Shown: piece by piece, positions 1 through 8,229 of the stretch
How positions within the stretch are numbered: position 1 is the stretch's first letter
Layout of the letters: each line of letters begins with the position of its first letter
DNA from: Pollutibacter soli
GTDB taxonomy: Bacteria > Bacteroidota > Bacteroidia > Chitinophagales > Chitinophagaceae
Assembly (NCBI GenBank): GCA_029269725.1
Contig: JARJHS010000001.1
Location: forward strand, 310,001-374,000
DNA: 64,000 nt
Direction of reading: 5' to 3'
The notes under the pieces: model-generated
The model's database searches: none
What the model was told of the DNA's origin: nothing
Seen by the model: only the letters and a program-made list of their open reading frames with translations
Program-made: the position numbers and the translations under genes

Positions 1-142
1 TCCAACGCTCTGGTTTGCGGTCATTCAGTTGCTGATCTCGTCCCAGAAGGATATTCCTGCGAATGGCCATAATTTTCCTGGAGAAAAACCAAACAGCTGT
101 TGCAGTTAACAGGAAAAAAATGATCTGTGCGATTATATGCAT
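1..142 (-). CDS. N-terminus of a membrane-anchored (Fe-S)-binding oxidoreductase (partial)
   Basis: Only the first 47 codons lie in the window; the gene runs off the left edge. The ATG is at 142-140. The start has one hydrophobic segment (about residues 3-18, IIAQIIFFLLTATAVWFF) and then the short basic stretch RRNILLGRD followed by DRKPERW. I recall this N-terminus from Bacteroidota heterodisulfide-reductase-like (Fe-S)-binding proteins, which pass electrons at the inner membrane. The Fe-S cysteine motifs would lie outside the window, so the call rests on remembered family resemblance only. It is divergent from the phosphoribosyltransferase at 211. Confidence 0.5.
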   Translation of the reverse strand, partial: MHIIAQIIFFLLTATAVWFFSRKIMAIRRNILLGRDQQLNDRKPERW

Positions 143-152
143 ACAAGAGGGT

Positions 153-160
153 TAGATTTG
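153..160 (+). promoter_or_regulatory. Candidate -7 element (TAGATTTG) of the phosphoribosyltransferase gene
   Basis: This matches the Bacteroidota -7 consensus TAnnTTTG, about 50 nt before the ATG at 211. No good TTTG -33 element is seen at the expected distance, so support is modest. Confidence 0.35.
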
Positions 161-210
161 TAAATTTACACCAACCTGTTTATACACAGGGAATTTGAAG
201 ATTAAGCCCC

Positions 211-705
211 ATGGACAATAAATATATTCTTTCTGCTGAAGTTACTGAAATGAAACTCCAAAGACTTGCATATGAAATTCTGGAGGCCAATCCCGGTGAA
301 AATCATATCATCATCGCCGGGATTCTCGACAATGGTTTTGTAGTTGCAACAGCTTTATGTGAGCACCTTAAAAAAATATCGTCAATTACAACAGAGTTAA
401 TTTCGGTATCACTGGATAAAAAACATCCTGAAACAATAACTATCAATTCCCAACAGGATTTTTCAGATAAAGTAATTATACTGGTTGATGATGTTACCAA
501 TAGTGGTAAAACACTGTTGTACGCATTGAAACCCTTTCTTGAGTATTATCCCAAAAAAATACAGACCCTCGTGCTGGTAGAGAGGAGTCATAAAATGTAT
601 CCCATCCATCCTGATTTTGTAGGTCTTTCTCTCGCCACAACATTGATGGAACATATTTATGTTGAAGTTGAAGGCAGTTCATTAAAAGGTGCTTATCTTA
701 AGTAG
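211..705 (+). CDS. PyrR-like phosphoribosyltransferase
   Basis: A 164-residue cytoplasmic protein of the type I phosphoribosyltransferase fold. The PRPP-binding loop is clear: VILVDDVTNSGKT at about residues 88-100, two acidic residues followed by a small-residue loop. The later ERSHKMYPIHPDFVG stretch resembles the DRGHRELPI-PDFVG region of PyrR. In other bacteria PyrR proteins have uracil phosphoribosyltransferase activity and some bind pyr mRNA. The protein is slightly shorter than classical PyrR, and no pyr genes or attenuator are nearby, so regulation cannot be inferred. It could equally be another base-salvage enzyme. It is monocistronic and ends in front of an AACGTT palindrome. Confidence 0.7.
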   Translation: MDNKYILSAEVTEMKLQRLAYEILEANPGENHIIIAGILDNGFVVATALCEHLKKISSITTELISVSLDKKHPETITINSQQDFSDKVIILVDDVTNSGKTLLYALKPFLEYYPKKIQTLVLVERSHKMYPIHPDFVGLSLATTLMEHIYVEVEGSSLKGAYLK

Positions 706-709
706 GTTT

Positions 710-729
710 AACGTTGAACGTTCAACGTT
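710..729. repeat. 20-bp perfect palindrome of AACGTT words
   Basis: AACGTTGAACGTTCAACGTT is its own reverse complement. It lies just downstream of the phosphoribosyltransferase stop. Relatives occur at 1779-1815, about 15729-15755, 52059-52086 and 58187-58216, all between genes or at gene ends. Confidence 0.8.
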
Positions 730-737
730 TGGACATC

Positions 738-1628
738 TCAAAAATACATTCCATAAACAACCACTTTCCCCTGCGTATTAAACTCAATCGCCGGTGCGGG
801 AATCTTTACCGCATTCACCATGGAGAATATGGTTTTCAGCCATTTTTTCTTCACCGGGATACGGGTGAGATCGATATCGGCTGACAGCAGAAATTTTCTG
901 TACCTGGGAATATCTGATCTGTCGGTTAACGTCCCATCTTCATTTGTCCAGACGTTTTCAGTTCCCCCAAGCATTGTTCTTGCGCCATAACCAAAGGAAA
1001 GGTTGAGCCACCTGGGTATTTTAGAATCAGGAAAAAAGGAACGAATATTAGCGCTCAGCCAATAAGTCTGCGCGTTATAGTCTTTAAGAATTTTTTCAGC
1101 CCCTGTTCCGAAAAGATCGTTTGCGCGTTGCTGTACGCTCGGGTCATAACTGAAAGGATAATAACTGAATTTAATCATAAGCTTTTGTTCTTTCCATCCG
1201 AATTCCTGTGACAGAAATAACCCGGCCCCGGCTAAATTCATTATCATGTCGCCGGTACTGAACCCCCACTTGTCTGAAAATCCATCCTGGATCTCAATAA
1301 TGCTCAGGTAAGCGATACTGCTTACACTTCCCAGGATGATTGCATTTTTATTCTTAATGCCTGTCCATCGCCACATATCTGTTGAAAGTCTGCTGATCTG
1401 GTATGCCGTCCAGGCATGTCCTGCCTTATCCATCTGTTGCCATTCCGGCCAATCGTTGAAAAAATGGAAATCCACTTTTTCATAACCTTTGTACCATGCC
1501 TGGTTGAGTGCGATAAATGACCCCACCCATATCCCGGTTTGCAGTCCTCCAATAAGCCAGACACGGCCTTTGTTTGCCTGATTTTTTATTTTAGTTGGTG
1601 AAACAGATACGGAAGAATCCCGGGGCAT
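738..1628 (-). CDS. DUF2279-family envelope protein, probably starting upstream of this ATG
   Basis: The first canonical ATG gives 296 residues. The middle of the protein (DKAGHAWTAYQ, EIQDGFSDKWGFSTGD) matches the DUF2279 family of predicted periplasmic or outer-membrane proteins of unknown function in Bacteroidota. The C-terminal half has alternating aromatic strands such as LMIKFSYYPFSYD and ends in an aromatic residue (GMYF), as membrane-barrel proteins often do. No signal peptide follows this ATG. The same frame stays open for 27 more codons, to a CTG at 1709-1707, and that extension encodes a good secretion signal (hydrophobic core ILITCCILFL, then CFAQ). The true start is therefore probably upstream and non-ATG. 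AACGTT repeats flank the gene on both sides. The function is unknown. Confidence 0.75.
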   Translation of the reverse strand: MPRDSSVSVSPTKIKNQANKGRVWLIGGLQTGIWVGSFIALNQAWYKGYEKVDFHFFNDWPEWQQMDKAGHAWTAYQISRLSTDMWRWTGIKNKNAIILGSVSSIAYLSIIEIQDGFSDKWGFSTGDMIMNLAGAGLFLSQEFGWKEQKLMIKFSYYPFSYDPSVQQRANDLFGTGAEKILKDYNAQTYWLSANIRSFFPDSKIPRWLNLSFGYGARTMLGGTENVWTNEDGTLTDRSDIPRYRKFLLSADIDLTRIPVKKKWLKTIFSMVNAVKIPAPAIEFNTQGKVVVYGMYF

Positions 1629-1705
1629 TGTTGCAGGAAGTTGCGCAAAACATCGGTCACTCAGAAAGAGAATACAGCAGGTGATTAGTATTTGAATACC
1701 GGATT

Positions 1706-1738
1706 TCAGTGGTGATCAGGGTTTTGGCAATTATTCAT
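1706..1738 (-). CDS. Possible 10-codon leader ORF overlapping the DUF2279 frame at CTGA
   Basis: An ATG at 1738 opens a 10-residue frame (MNNCQNPDHH) whose TGA, at 1708-1706, overlaps the candidate CTG start of the DUF2279 gene (1709-1707) as CTGA. It lies 7 nt after a TAATTTTG -7 match. The arrangement resembles translational coupling, but the peptide has no known homologue and expression is unproven. Confidence 0.3.
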   Translation of the reverse strand: MNNCQNPDHH

Positions 1739-1745
1739 TCAACGT

Positions 1746-1753
1746 CAAAATTA
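1746..1753 (-). promoter_or_regulatory. Candidate -7 element (TAATTTTG) of the DUF2279 gene
   Basis: An exact TAnnTTTG match on the minus strand, 36 nt before the CTG at 1709 and 7 nt before the leader ATG. It supports a transcript that begins well upstream of the first in-frame ATG at 1628. Confidence 0.4.
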
Positions 1754-1778
1754 CATATCTGTTTTGAAGTATCTTTAT

Positions 1779-1815
1779 GAACGTTGAACGTTTAACGTTT
1801 ATCGTTCAACGTAGA
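1779..1815. repeat. AACGTT word-repeat cluster
   Basis: Successive GAACGTT, GAACGTTTAACGTT and GTTCAACGT words form overlapping inverted repeats between the DUF2279 gene and phosphoglucomutase. With the palindrome at 710-729 they bracket the DUF2279 gene. Confidence 0.7.
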
Positions 1816-1851
1816 ACAGTCACCATAACTTAAAATTAACCCGCAACGAAC

Positions 1852-3576
1852 ATGGACGCTGCCATTAAGGAAAAAGTACAAAACTGGCTGGTAGGCAATT
1901 ATGATGAAGCCACAAAGCAAGAGATCAGAAAATTAGAAGCAGAGAATCCGAAAGAGTTAGCAGACGCATTTTACAGAAGTCTTGAATTTGGTACCGGTGG
2001 GCTCAGGGGTATAATGGGGGTAGGTACAAACAGAATAAATAAGTACACGATCGGTATGGCAACACAGGGCTTTGCCAATTACCTCAGAACCAAATTTCCC
2101 GATTCTCCAATCAGTGTAGTTATTGCTCACGACAGCAGAAACAACAGCAGAACATTTGCGGAAATAACAGCAAATGTAATGGCTGCAAACGGAATCAAGG
2201 TGTATCTCTTCGAAGCACTTCGTCCGACGCCGGAACTTTCATTTACCATCAGGAAATTGCAAGCGAACGGGGGTGTTGTTTGTACGGCTTCACACAACCC
2301 GAAAGAATACAATGGATACAAAGCTTATTGGAAAGATGGTGGCCAACTCGTACCGCCTCATGACAATAATGTTATCGGGGAAGTTGAAAAAATTGCTTCG
2401 GTTGATGAGGTGAAATGGAGTGGGGGAGAATCAAATATTACCATCATTGGAAAAGAACTTGATGAAGCTTACCTGGATATGGTCAAGGGTTTGAGTGTTT
2501 ATCCTGAAGTAATCGCCAGGCAACACGACCTTAAAATTGTATATACGCCGATACACGGAACAGGTATCATTTTAGTACCTGCTATTTTGAAGAAATTTGG
2601 ATTTACAAATGTTCATATTGTTGAGGAGCAAAGTGAACCTAATGGCAATTTCCCAACTGTAGTATATCCGAATCCGGAAGAAAGCGAAGCGATGAGTATC
2701 GGTCTCGAACAGGCGAAAAGAATTAATGCAGATATTCTCCTCGGTACCGATCCAGATGCTGATCGTGTAGGCATCGGCGTTAAAGATGATAAAGGAAACT
2801 GGATACTCATGAATGGTAACCAGACGGCTGTACTTGCATTTAATTACCTGATTGAAGCAAGGAAGGTGAAGGGATTGGCAAAGCCGAATGATATGGTTAT
2901 CAAAACCATTGTGACCACTGATATGATTGATGAAATCGCGAAGCAGAACCAGATCAGTTGTTATAATGTTTTGACAGGATTTAAATGGATTGCCGAACTC
3001 ATCAGGGAAAAAGAAGGACAGGAAAATTATGTGATCGGAGGTGAAGAGTCATATGGATTAATGGTGGGTGATAAGCTGAGAGATAAAGATGCCATCAGCG
3101 CCGTTGCTTTCCTGTGCGAAATGGCAGCGTATGAAAAAGACAAAGGAAACAGTCTTTATGATAAGCTGATCGAGTTGTATCTCCGTTATGGATTTTATAA
3201 GGAACACCTGATTTCTATTACAAAAAAAGGAATGGATGGCCAGCAACAGATTGCAGCGATGATGGAGCAGTTCCGCCAGGCGCCACCGGAATCATTGAAC
3301 GGATCAAAAGTGATTAGCTTGCTGGATTATGAAAAGCAACAGGCTACCAACCTCGTAAGCGGCGAAGTAAAAGCGATCACCCTTCCTAAAAGTAATGTTC
3401 TCCAGTTTATTCTTGAAGACGGTTCAAAAATCAGCGCAAGGCCATCGGGCACTGAGCCTAAAATCAAGTTTTATTTTAGTGTGAATGAAAAACTGGATAA
3501 AAAAGAAGATTTCAAAAAAATAGAAGAGAAACTGGATAACAAAATCAGGAAGATCATTGCTGATCTGAAGTTATGA
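1852..3576 (+). CDS. Phosphoglucomutase / phosphomannomutase family phospho-sugar mutase
   Basis: A 574-residue alpha-D-phosphohexomutase of the PgcA-like length class, interconverting hexose 1- and 6-phosphates for glycogen and cell-surface sugar supply. All four domains are recognisable. The phosphoserine loop is TASHNPKEYNGYK (Ser147). The metal loop is DPDADR with Asp300, Asp302 and Asp304. The sugar-binding loop is GGEES at 396-400. The C-terminal phosphate-binding motif is RPSGTEPKIK. The length and GGEESYG loop fit glucose-specific mutases better than GlmM, but the substrate cannot be fixed from sequence. It is a single-gene unit ending in a strong hairpin that it shares with the convergent LysM gene. 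Confidence 0.93.
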   Translation: MDAAIKEKVQNWLVGNYDEATKQEIRKLEAENPKELADAFYRSLEFGTGGLRGIMGVGTNRINKYTIGMATQGFANYLRTKFPDSPISVVIAHDSRNNSRTFAEITANVMAANGIKVYLFEALRPTPELSFTIRKLQANGGVVCTASHNPKEYNGYKAYWKDGGQLVPPHDNNVIGEVEKIASVDEVKWSGGESNITIIGKELDEAYLDMVKGLSVYPEVIARQHDLKIVYTPIHGTGIILVPAILKKFGFTNVHIVEEQSEPNGNFPTVVYPNPEESEAMSIGLEQAKRINADILLGTDPDADRVGIGVKDDKGNWILMNGNQTAVLAFNYLIEARKVKGLAKPNDMVIKTIVTTDMIDEIAKQNQISCYNVLTGFKWIAELIREKEGQENYVIGGEESYGLMVGDKLRDKDAISAVAFLCEMAAYEKDKGNSLYDKLIELYLRYGFYKEHLISITKKGMDGQQQIAAMMEQFRQAPPESLNGSKVISLLDYEKQQATNLVSGEVKAITLPKSNVLQFILEDGSKISARPSGTEPKIKFYFSVNEKLDKKEDFKKIEEKLDNKIRKIIADLKL

Positions 3577-3600
3577 TCGATTCGATTAAATTTAATAAAG

Positions 3601-3623
3601 GAAGGCAGCCATTGGCTGCCTTC
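3601..3623. terminator. Bidirectional hairpin between phosphoglucomutase and the LysM gene
   Basis: GAAGGCAGCCA and TGGCTGCCTTC form an 11-bp perfect inverted repeat 25 nt after the mutase stop and 22 nt before the LysM stop on the other strand. The flanking U tracts are short. Confidence 0.7.
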
Positions 3624-3644
3624 GTCTCTTTAAAACATAACGAT

Positions 3645-4016
3645 CTAGACAGGAATTGTGAGTACCTGGCCGGGAAATATTTTATCCGGATCTTTGATCT
3701 TGTCTTTATTTGCTTCAAAAATATCCTTCCAGGTAATTCCGCTGTATTGTTTCGCAATTTTGGAAAGATTATCTCCGGACTTTACTTCATAAGTGGTGGC
3801 ACTCCCCGCAGCTACACTGATGTTAAGAACGAGGTCGGCTGATTTCATTCCAGGATCTATTTTTTCATAAAGATCCCAGAGTGTTTTTTTAACCCCTTCG
3901 GATGGCGCAGTGCCTGTAACATACAATACATTGTTCTGTTCCACTACGCTTAAATCAGAAACACCGTGAGCATGTGCAGCACTGGTGAGTTCGGAATATT
4001 TATCGCTTAAAGCCAT
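3645..4016 (-). CDS. BON plus LysM domain protein (YgaU/Kbp-like)
   Basis: A 123-residue protein with no signal peptide. Residues about 1-65 look like a BON fold (VEQNNVLYVTGTAPSEGVK). Residues about 74-123 are a LysM domain (YEVKSGDNLSKIAKQY ... IFPGQVLTIP). This order and length match E. coli YgaU/Kbp, a cytoplasmic potassium-binding protein. Potassium sensing here is inference. The gene lies 28 nt downstream of the BON lipoprotein gene on the same strand and is probably cotranscribed with it. Confidence 0.85.
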   Translation of the reverse strand: MALSDKYSELTSAAHAHGVSDLSVVEQNNVLYVTGTAPSEGVKKTLWDLYEKIDPGMKSADLVLNISVAAGSATTYEVKSGDNLSKIAKQYSGITWKDIFEANKDKIKDPDKIFPGQVLTIPV

Positions 4017-4044
4017 ATTTGTAGGTTTTCAGTTTGTTAAGTTT

Positions 4045-4539
4045 TTATTTGATGTCGGTGATCTGATTTATCACTTTTTTAGGATGTACTTCATTAACTG
4101 CCTGCATGGCTTTTATGCGTACATCTTTCTTTACAGACCCCGTGAGTGTTACTTCGCTGTTGGATACAGCCGCTGTAACGCCGGAAATTCCTTTTGCTGC
4201 GAAAACGGAATCAACACTTTTACGGAGGATTTCATCTGGGCTGATCACTACCGGTGGAGGCGGGGGAGGAGGAACCGTAATATTATTAACAACTGATTTC
4301 ACTCCTTTCAAGCCTTGTAAAGAGGTTTCAGCGGCGGATTTGGTGGCTTCGTCCGGAACCTGTCCTGCAAGTGTTACTACACCATCTTTGACATCGACAG
4401 TAACAGCACTGTTAACCGCGGACACTTTTGCTTTTGCGCTTTCGGCGATACTGGCATCACTGGGTTTACATGCTGCAAAAAACATCAGGACAAACAACAG
4501 GATTCCCGTGAATGGTGTGATTACTTTTTTTAATTGCAT
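4045..4539 (-). CDS. Lipoprotein with two BON domains
   Basis: A 164-residue protein with a lipoprotein signal (hydrophobic GILLFVLMFFAAC, lipid cysteine at about 24). Two BON repeats follow (VDVKDGVVTLAGQVPDEATK and VSNSEVTLTGSVKKDVRIK), separated by a seven-proline linker. BON domains are thought to bind lipid membranes, and OsmY-type proteins protect the envelope under stress. It probably forms an operon with the downstream BON-LysM gene. The proline run is coded by a G-rich tract seen on the plus strand at about 4255-4272. The exact role is unknown. Confidence 0.85.
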   Translation of the reverse strand: MQLKKVITPFTGILLFVLMFFAACKPSDASIAESAKAKVSAVNSAVTVDVKDGVVTLAGQVPDEATKSAAETSLQGLKGVKSVVNNITVPPPPPPPVVISPDEILRKSVDSVFAAKGISGVTAAVSNSEVTLTGSVKKDVRIKAMQAVNEVHPKKVINQITDIK

Positions 4540-4644
4540 AACATATGGTTTTGATATTTAAGATAAGTGATTAAGGTATATCAGCAAAAAAACTAATACA
4601 AACTGGTGTCCATTTTGATTATGATAAATTAATGATGAAACAAT

Positions 4645-4652
4645 TAGTTTTG
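4645..4652 (+). promoter_or_regulatory. -7 element (TAGTTTTG) placed for a leaderless pcm mRNA
   Basis: TAGTTTTG is followed by CGGCC and then the pcm ATG, so the predicted transcription start falls at or next to the A of the start codon. The same 5-nt spacing is seen at panD and at the HesB gene. Confidence 0.5.
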
Positions 4653-4657
4653 CGGCC

Positions 4658-5314
4658 ATGCGACCTTCTGAAGATAATTATCTGCATAAAGGCCTGAGAA
4701 AAAATCTGGTCAACAATATCCGGGCCAAAGGAATCACAAATGAACGTGTTCTCGAAGCTATCCAGGCCGTACCGCGGCATTTTTTCCTCGATTCCGCTTT
4801 TACCAAACATGCATACGAAGATCGTGCCTTCCCAATCGCTGAAGGACAAACTATATCTCAACCTTATACAGTCGCTTACCAGTCGCAGCTTCTCGATGTA
4901 AAGCCATTTGATAAAGTTCTTGAAATCGGAACCGGAAGTGCCTACCAGGCCTGCATACTTGCAGAAATGGGTGCACAGGTGTACACAATTGAAAGACAGA
5001 AAAAACTGTACGAACAGAACAAACTTTTTTCTTATGCCAGGTCTTTTCCGGGCATAAGATTTTTCTACGGCGATGGATTTGAGGGTTTACCCACATATGC
5101 TCCCTTCGATAAAATAATTGTTACTGCTGCTGCTCCTTTCATTCCTGAAAAACTCATCGCCCAGTTAAAAACAGGTGGGGTTATGGTAATCCCGGTAAAT
5201 GAAGGAGATCTTCAAAGAATGCTGCGCCTGGTAAAGAATTCCGACGGCAGTTTTATCGAAGAACGTTTCGATCAGTTTTCGTTTGTGCCGATGAAAGAAG
5301 GGAAGAAGAACTAA
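4658..5314 (+). CDS. pcm: Protein-L-isoaspartate O-methyltransferase
   Basis: A 218-residue SAM-dependent methyltransferase that methylates isoaspartyl residues in damaged proteins so they can be repaired. The PCMT features are present in order: VPRHFFLDSAF and the substrate-binding stretch DRAFPIAEGQTISQPY, SAM motif I VLEIGTGSAYQA at about residues 88-99, acidic motif YTIER, and motif II FDKIIVTAAAP. The length matches E. coli Pcm (208). It is monocistronic. The ATG immediately follows a -7 promoter element, suggesting little or no 5' leader. Confidence 0.95.
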   Translation: MRPSEDNYLHKGLRKNLVNNIRAKGITNERVLEAIQAVPRHFFLDSAFTKHAYEDRAFPIAEGQTISQPYTVAYQSQLLDVKPFDKVLEIGTGSAYQACILAEMGAQVYTIERQKKLYEQNKLFSYARSFPGIRFFYGDGFEGLPTYAPFDKIIVTAAAPFIPEKLIAQLKTGGVMVIPVNEGDLQRMLRLVKNSDGSFIEERFDQFSFVPMKEGKKN

Positions 5315-5502
5315 GTAAGAGGTATGAGGGGAGAGGTAAGAAGTTCTGCAAACACAATTTTCAAAAGCACAGGAGAAAGAGATTCAAATCATTTTTTAAG
5401 CAGCTTAATTGTACAGTTGTAATGCAAATTCAGCATTAGGTTAATCTAATACCCCCCGACACTTCTTGCTTCATACCTCTTCCCTCTTACTTTAATAAAA
5501 TA
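5315..5502. repeat. Intergenic block with inverted TAAGAGG / CCTCTTAC words
   Basis: No gene is seen. Just after pcm come GTAAGAGGTATGAGG and GAGAGGTAAGAAG; about 110 bp later come the complementary words CTTCTTGCTTCATACCTC and CCCTCTTACTTTA. GTAAGAAGTTCTGC recurs exactly at 55361-55374. Confidence 0.6.
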
Positions 5503-5524
5503 GGCTCCGATCAACATCGGAGCC
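5503..5524. terminator. Bidirectional hairpin between pcm and the outer-membrane barrel gene
   Basis: GGCTCCGAT and ATCGGAGCC pair perfectly around a CAAC loop. There is a T-rich flank on the minus-strand exit and CTTTAT on the plus-strand exit. It fits termination of both convergent units. Confidence 0.7.
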
Positions 5525-5589
5525 CTTTATGGTAAACCACCCGGTTTTCAAAAAAAGATTGGATTTCCAACTACCTGACCAAAACTATG

Positions 5590-8229
5590 TTATTGCTGCA
5601 TGTTGTTTCCTTCCTGGATACCATCCATGCCGCTTCTTGTATTTTTACGTTTGAACAATGATGCATCAAGCTTACCAAAACGCCAGTTGAAATTCAGGCG
5701 GAATACCTGCCAGTCGCGGCGCCTGGAAACATCCTGTACAAAATATTCTGAGAATGAATGTGTCGCATACACACGGGTACGGAAAATATCATTTACTGAA
5801 AGCGTGATTGATGCTGCTTTATCTTTCAGGAAATCTTTGCGGATAGCGATATCGACTCCGTAGTTGTCAGCAATATAACCCTGTGCAGTCGTTTGTGCCC
5901 CACCGAAAGGTCCGCCTCCACCGCCGCCAAATCCACCACCACGGCCACCACTGCCACCTTGTGGCAGTACGGATCTGCTGCGATAATCACCACTCAATTG
6001 TATACTGTAATTCTGTGGTAATTTGAATGCAGCATTCATTTTTCCGAAGAAGCTCCACATGGAGTTTGCAAGATCCTGTGAGAGATTTTCCCCGTTGATG
6101 GAAGAGTTGTACAGGTTCAGATTCGTAGTTACTTCAAGCCACTTTGCCAACGGATTTTTTGATGTAACCTCAAATCCATAGGACATACTGTTATTAGCAT
6201 TCACCCAGGTATTGACGATGATATCGCGGCCATTGATCTGGCTCTGTTCTTTCACCTGGTACCTTGTGATCAGGTCGTTTGTGTATTTAAAATAAGTCGA
6301 GAATAACAGGCTGTGGTTTTTCTTGAATGTTTTCTGGTAGGACACTTCCAGCGAATTGGTAAACTCTGGCACCAATGCCGGATTACCCCGACTGATATTC
6401 AGTGAGTCAGAATAATCAACAAACGGCATCAGCTGGAAGAAGTTGGGCCTGTTGATTCTTCTTGAATAACTCAATTGCAGATCCTGTGATTCGCTGAGTT
6501 TGTATGTAAGGAACGCACTCGGAAATGCGCTGAACGGATAGGAGTTGGTGAACTCTGATCCATCGGTAAGCAGTGTTCCCTTGTATCTTGAGCTTTCAAG
6601 CCGCAAACCCAACTGGTAGGTAAATTTCTTACCGATCATGTTTGAATACGTGCCATAGGCTGCAAGTACGCGATCGATGTATTTGTAATTTGCATTAATG
6701 ACTACTACCGGAATATAATCTCCGGAGACAGGATCATAGATATAGTTGAGGTTTTCACTCTGTACATCCCTGACTGCTGCACGAACACCCAACTCAAATT
6801 TCGATTTATCATTGATTGGATTCACAAAATCAGCCTGAATGGTATAGAAGGAGTTTTTACCACTACCAGATTGTTTTTGCTCGATGGGAATTCCCTTCGG
6901 ATTCGAGTTGTAATCGAGGTATTGTGTATTATAAATGAAATCTCTTCTATTGGAGTTGTAAGTATAGTTCAGATCGGAAGTGAACTCCATCCCGGGTTTC
7001 TTGAATAATTTCTTGTACCCGATGGCACCGCCTACATTCTGAAATTTGAAGTCACCTGTCGATGTACGATTGCCGTACTCACTTTTCACAATACTATTAA
7101 TGATTGAATCTGTTTTGAAAGCGATATCATCAACGTTATCAAATCCACCCTGTACATAGTTACCCGATACAGTTAATGTGTTCCTGTTGTTAAGGAAGAA
7201 ATCAGCACCGAGTCTCGTAAACATGAAAAGGCCTTTGTTCTCACTATTGTATTTCTGGTTGAACGTGATATTAGGCGTTGTATAAAAATCCTGCCTTACC
7301 GATGTTCCTTCGCTTATAGATTTACGTTGGTTGAACATCGCAGAAGCGAAAAGATTCACTTTTTCCTGTTTAATATTGATATCACCGCCTCCATTAAAAC
7401 GAAGACGTGAATCAACACCTGCCCTCAGATTACCGTTGTATCCTGCTTTGCGGTTTTTCTTTAACACGATATTGAGGATACCCGCTGTACCACCGGATGC
7501 ATCAAATTTTGCTGATGGGTTCGTGATAATCTCAACACTCTGGATTGCATCCGAAGGGATCTGATCAAGCGTGAGTGTTGTAGGCCTGCCATCGACAAAA
7601 ATAGTAGGAGGGCTGTTTCTCAGGCTTACATTACCATCGATATCAACATCGATACCGGGAATGTTTTTCATGAGTTCTGTGGCTGTCTGGCCAGTGCTGA
7701 TCAAACTTTTTTCAACATTGAAAATCCTTCGGTCAACGCCCATTTGCATAAATGGTTTTGCACCGGTGATTTTTATTTCATCCATCACTTTTGCATCGAG
7801 TTCAAGTTTTATATCGCCAAGGTCAACGTCAATTTTATTAAGCATCTGGCTCATGTCGCCATTGCGTGGGCCTCCTATTTCAAACTTTACAGGTTTTTCG
7901 TAAAGCTGGTAACCAATACCCGAAACCCTGAGTTTGAACTGACCCATAATCGGTAGGCCTTCAAGACTGAAATCACCATTGGCACGGGTCAGCTGACCAG
8001 CAATTACAACATCTTTTCTTTGTTTGGAAACGGAATCAAATTTGTTTTGAATAAGCTGCACGGAAGCTGCGTCAACGCCCTTGTTGGTTTTACTGTCAAG
8101 GATACGGCCATAGAACCTTCCCATATTCATATTCTGTCCGCCACCAGGTCTGCCGCCTCCGCCAGCCGGAAACTGGGCACTGGCAGCCAGGCCTAACACA
8201 CTCATAAACAAGGTAAAAACTATTCTCAT
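5590..8229 (-). CDS. Outer-membrane beta-barrel protein with carboxypeptidase-regulatory and plug domains
   Basis: An 879-residue TonB-receptor-like protein. A signal peptide (MRIVFTLFMSVLGLAASA) precedes a glycine-rich stretch, and a carboxypeptidase-regulatory beta sandwich follows at about 37-110 (GRILDSKTNKGVDAASVQL). The plug (GQTATELMKNIPGIDVD, about 180-196) leads into a long C-terminal barrel of the outer-membrane beta-barrel family 3 type (YRPNFFQLMPF-like motif INRPNFFQLMPF, RGNPALVPE). A very glycine-rich loop near residues 750-775 is probably extracellular. No SusD partner or ECF anti-sigma gene is adjacent, so the substrate is unknown. It is a single-gene unit facing away from tRNA-His. 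Confidence 0.88.
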   Translation of the reverse strand: MRIVFTLFMSVLGLAASAQFPAGGGGRPGGGQNMNMGRFYGRILDSKTNKGVDAASVQLIQNKFDSVSKQRKDVVIAGQLTRANGDFSLEGLPIMGQFKLRVSGIGYQLYEKPVKFEIGGPRNGDMSQMLNKIDVDLGDIKLELDAKVMDEIKITGAKPFMQMGVDRRIFNVEKSLISTGQTATELMKNIPGIDVDIDGNVSLRNSPPTIFVDGRPTTLTLDQIPSDAIQSVEIITNPSAKFDASGGTAGILNIVLKKNRKAGYNGNLRAGVDSRLRFNGGGDINIKQEKVNLFASAMFNQRKSISEGTSVRQDFYTTPNITFNQKYNSENKGLFMFTRLGADFFLNNRNTLTVSGNYVQGGFDNVDDIAFKTDSIINSIVKSEYGNRTSTGDFKFQNVGGAIGYKKLFKKPGMEFTSDLNYTYNSNRRDFIYNTQYLDYNSNPKGIPIEQKQSGSGKNSFYTIQADFVNPINDKSKFELGVRAAVRDVQSENLNYIYDPVSGDYIPVVVINANYKYIDRVLAAYGTYSNMIGKKFTYQLGLRLESSRYKGTLLTDGSEFTNSYPFSAFPSAFLTYKLSESQDLQLSYSRRINRPNFFQLMPFVDYSDSLNISRGNPALVPEFTNSLEVSYQKTFKKNHSLLFSTYFKYTNDLITRYQVKEQSQINGRDIIVNTWVNANNSMSYGFEVTSKNPLAKWLEVTTNLNLYNSSINGENLSQDLANSMWSFFGKMNAAFKLPQNYSIQLSGDYRSRSVLPQGGSGGRGGGFGGGGGGPFGGAQTTAQGYIADNYGVDIAIRKDFLKDKAASITLSVNDIFRTRVYATHSFSEYFVQDVSRRRDWQVFRLNFNWRFGKLDASLFKRKNTRSGMDGIQEGNNMQQ

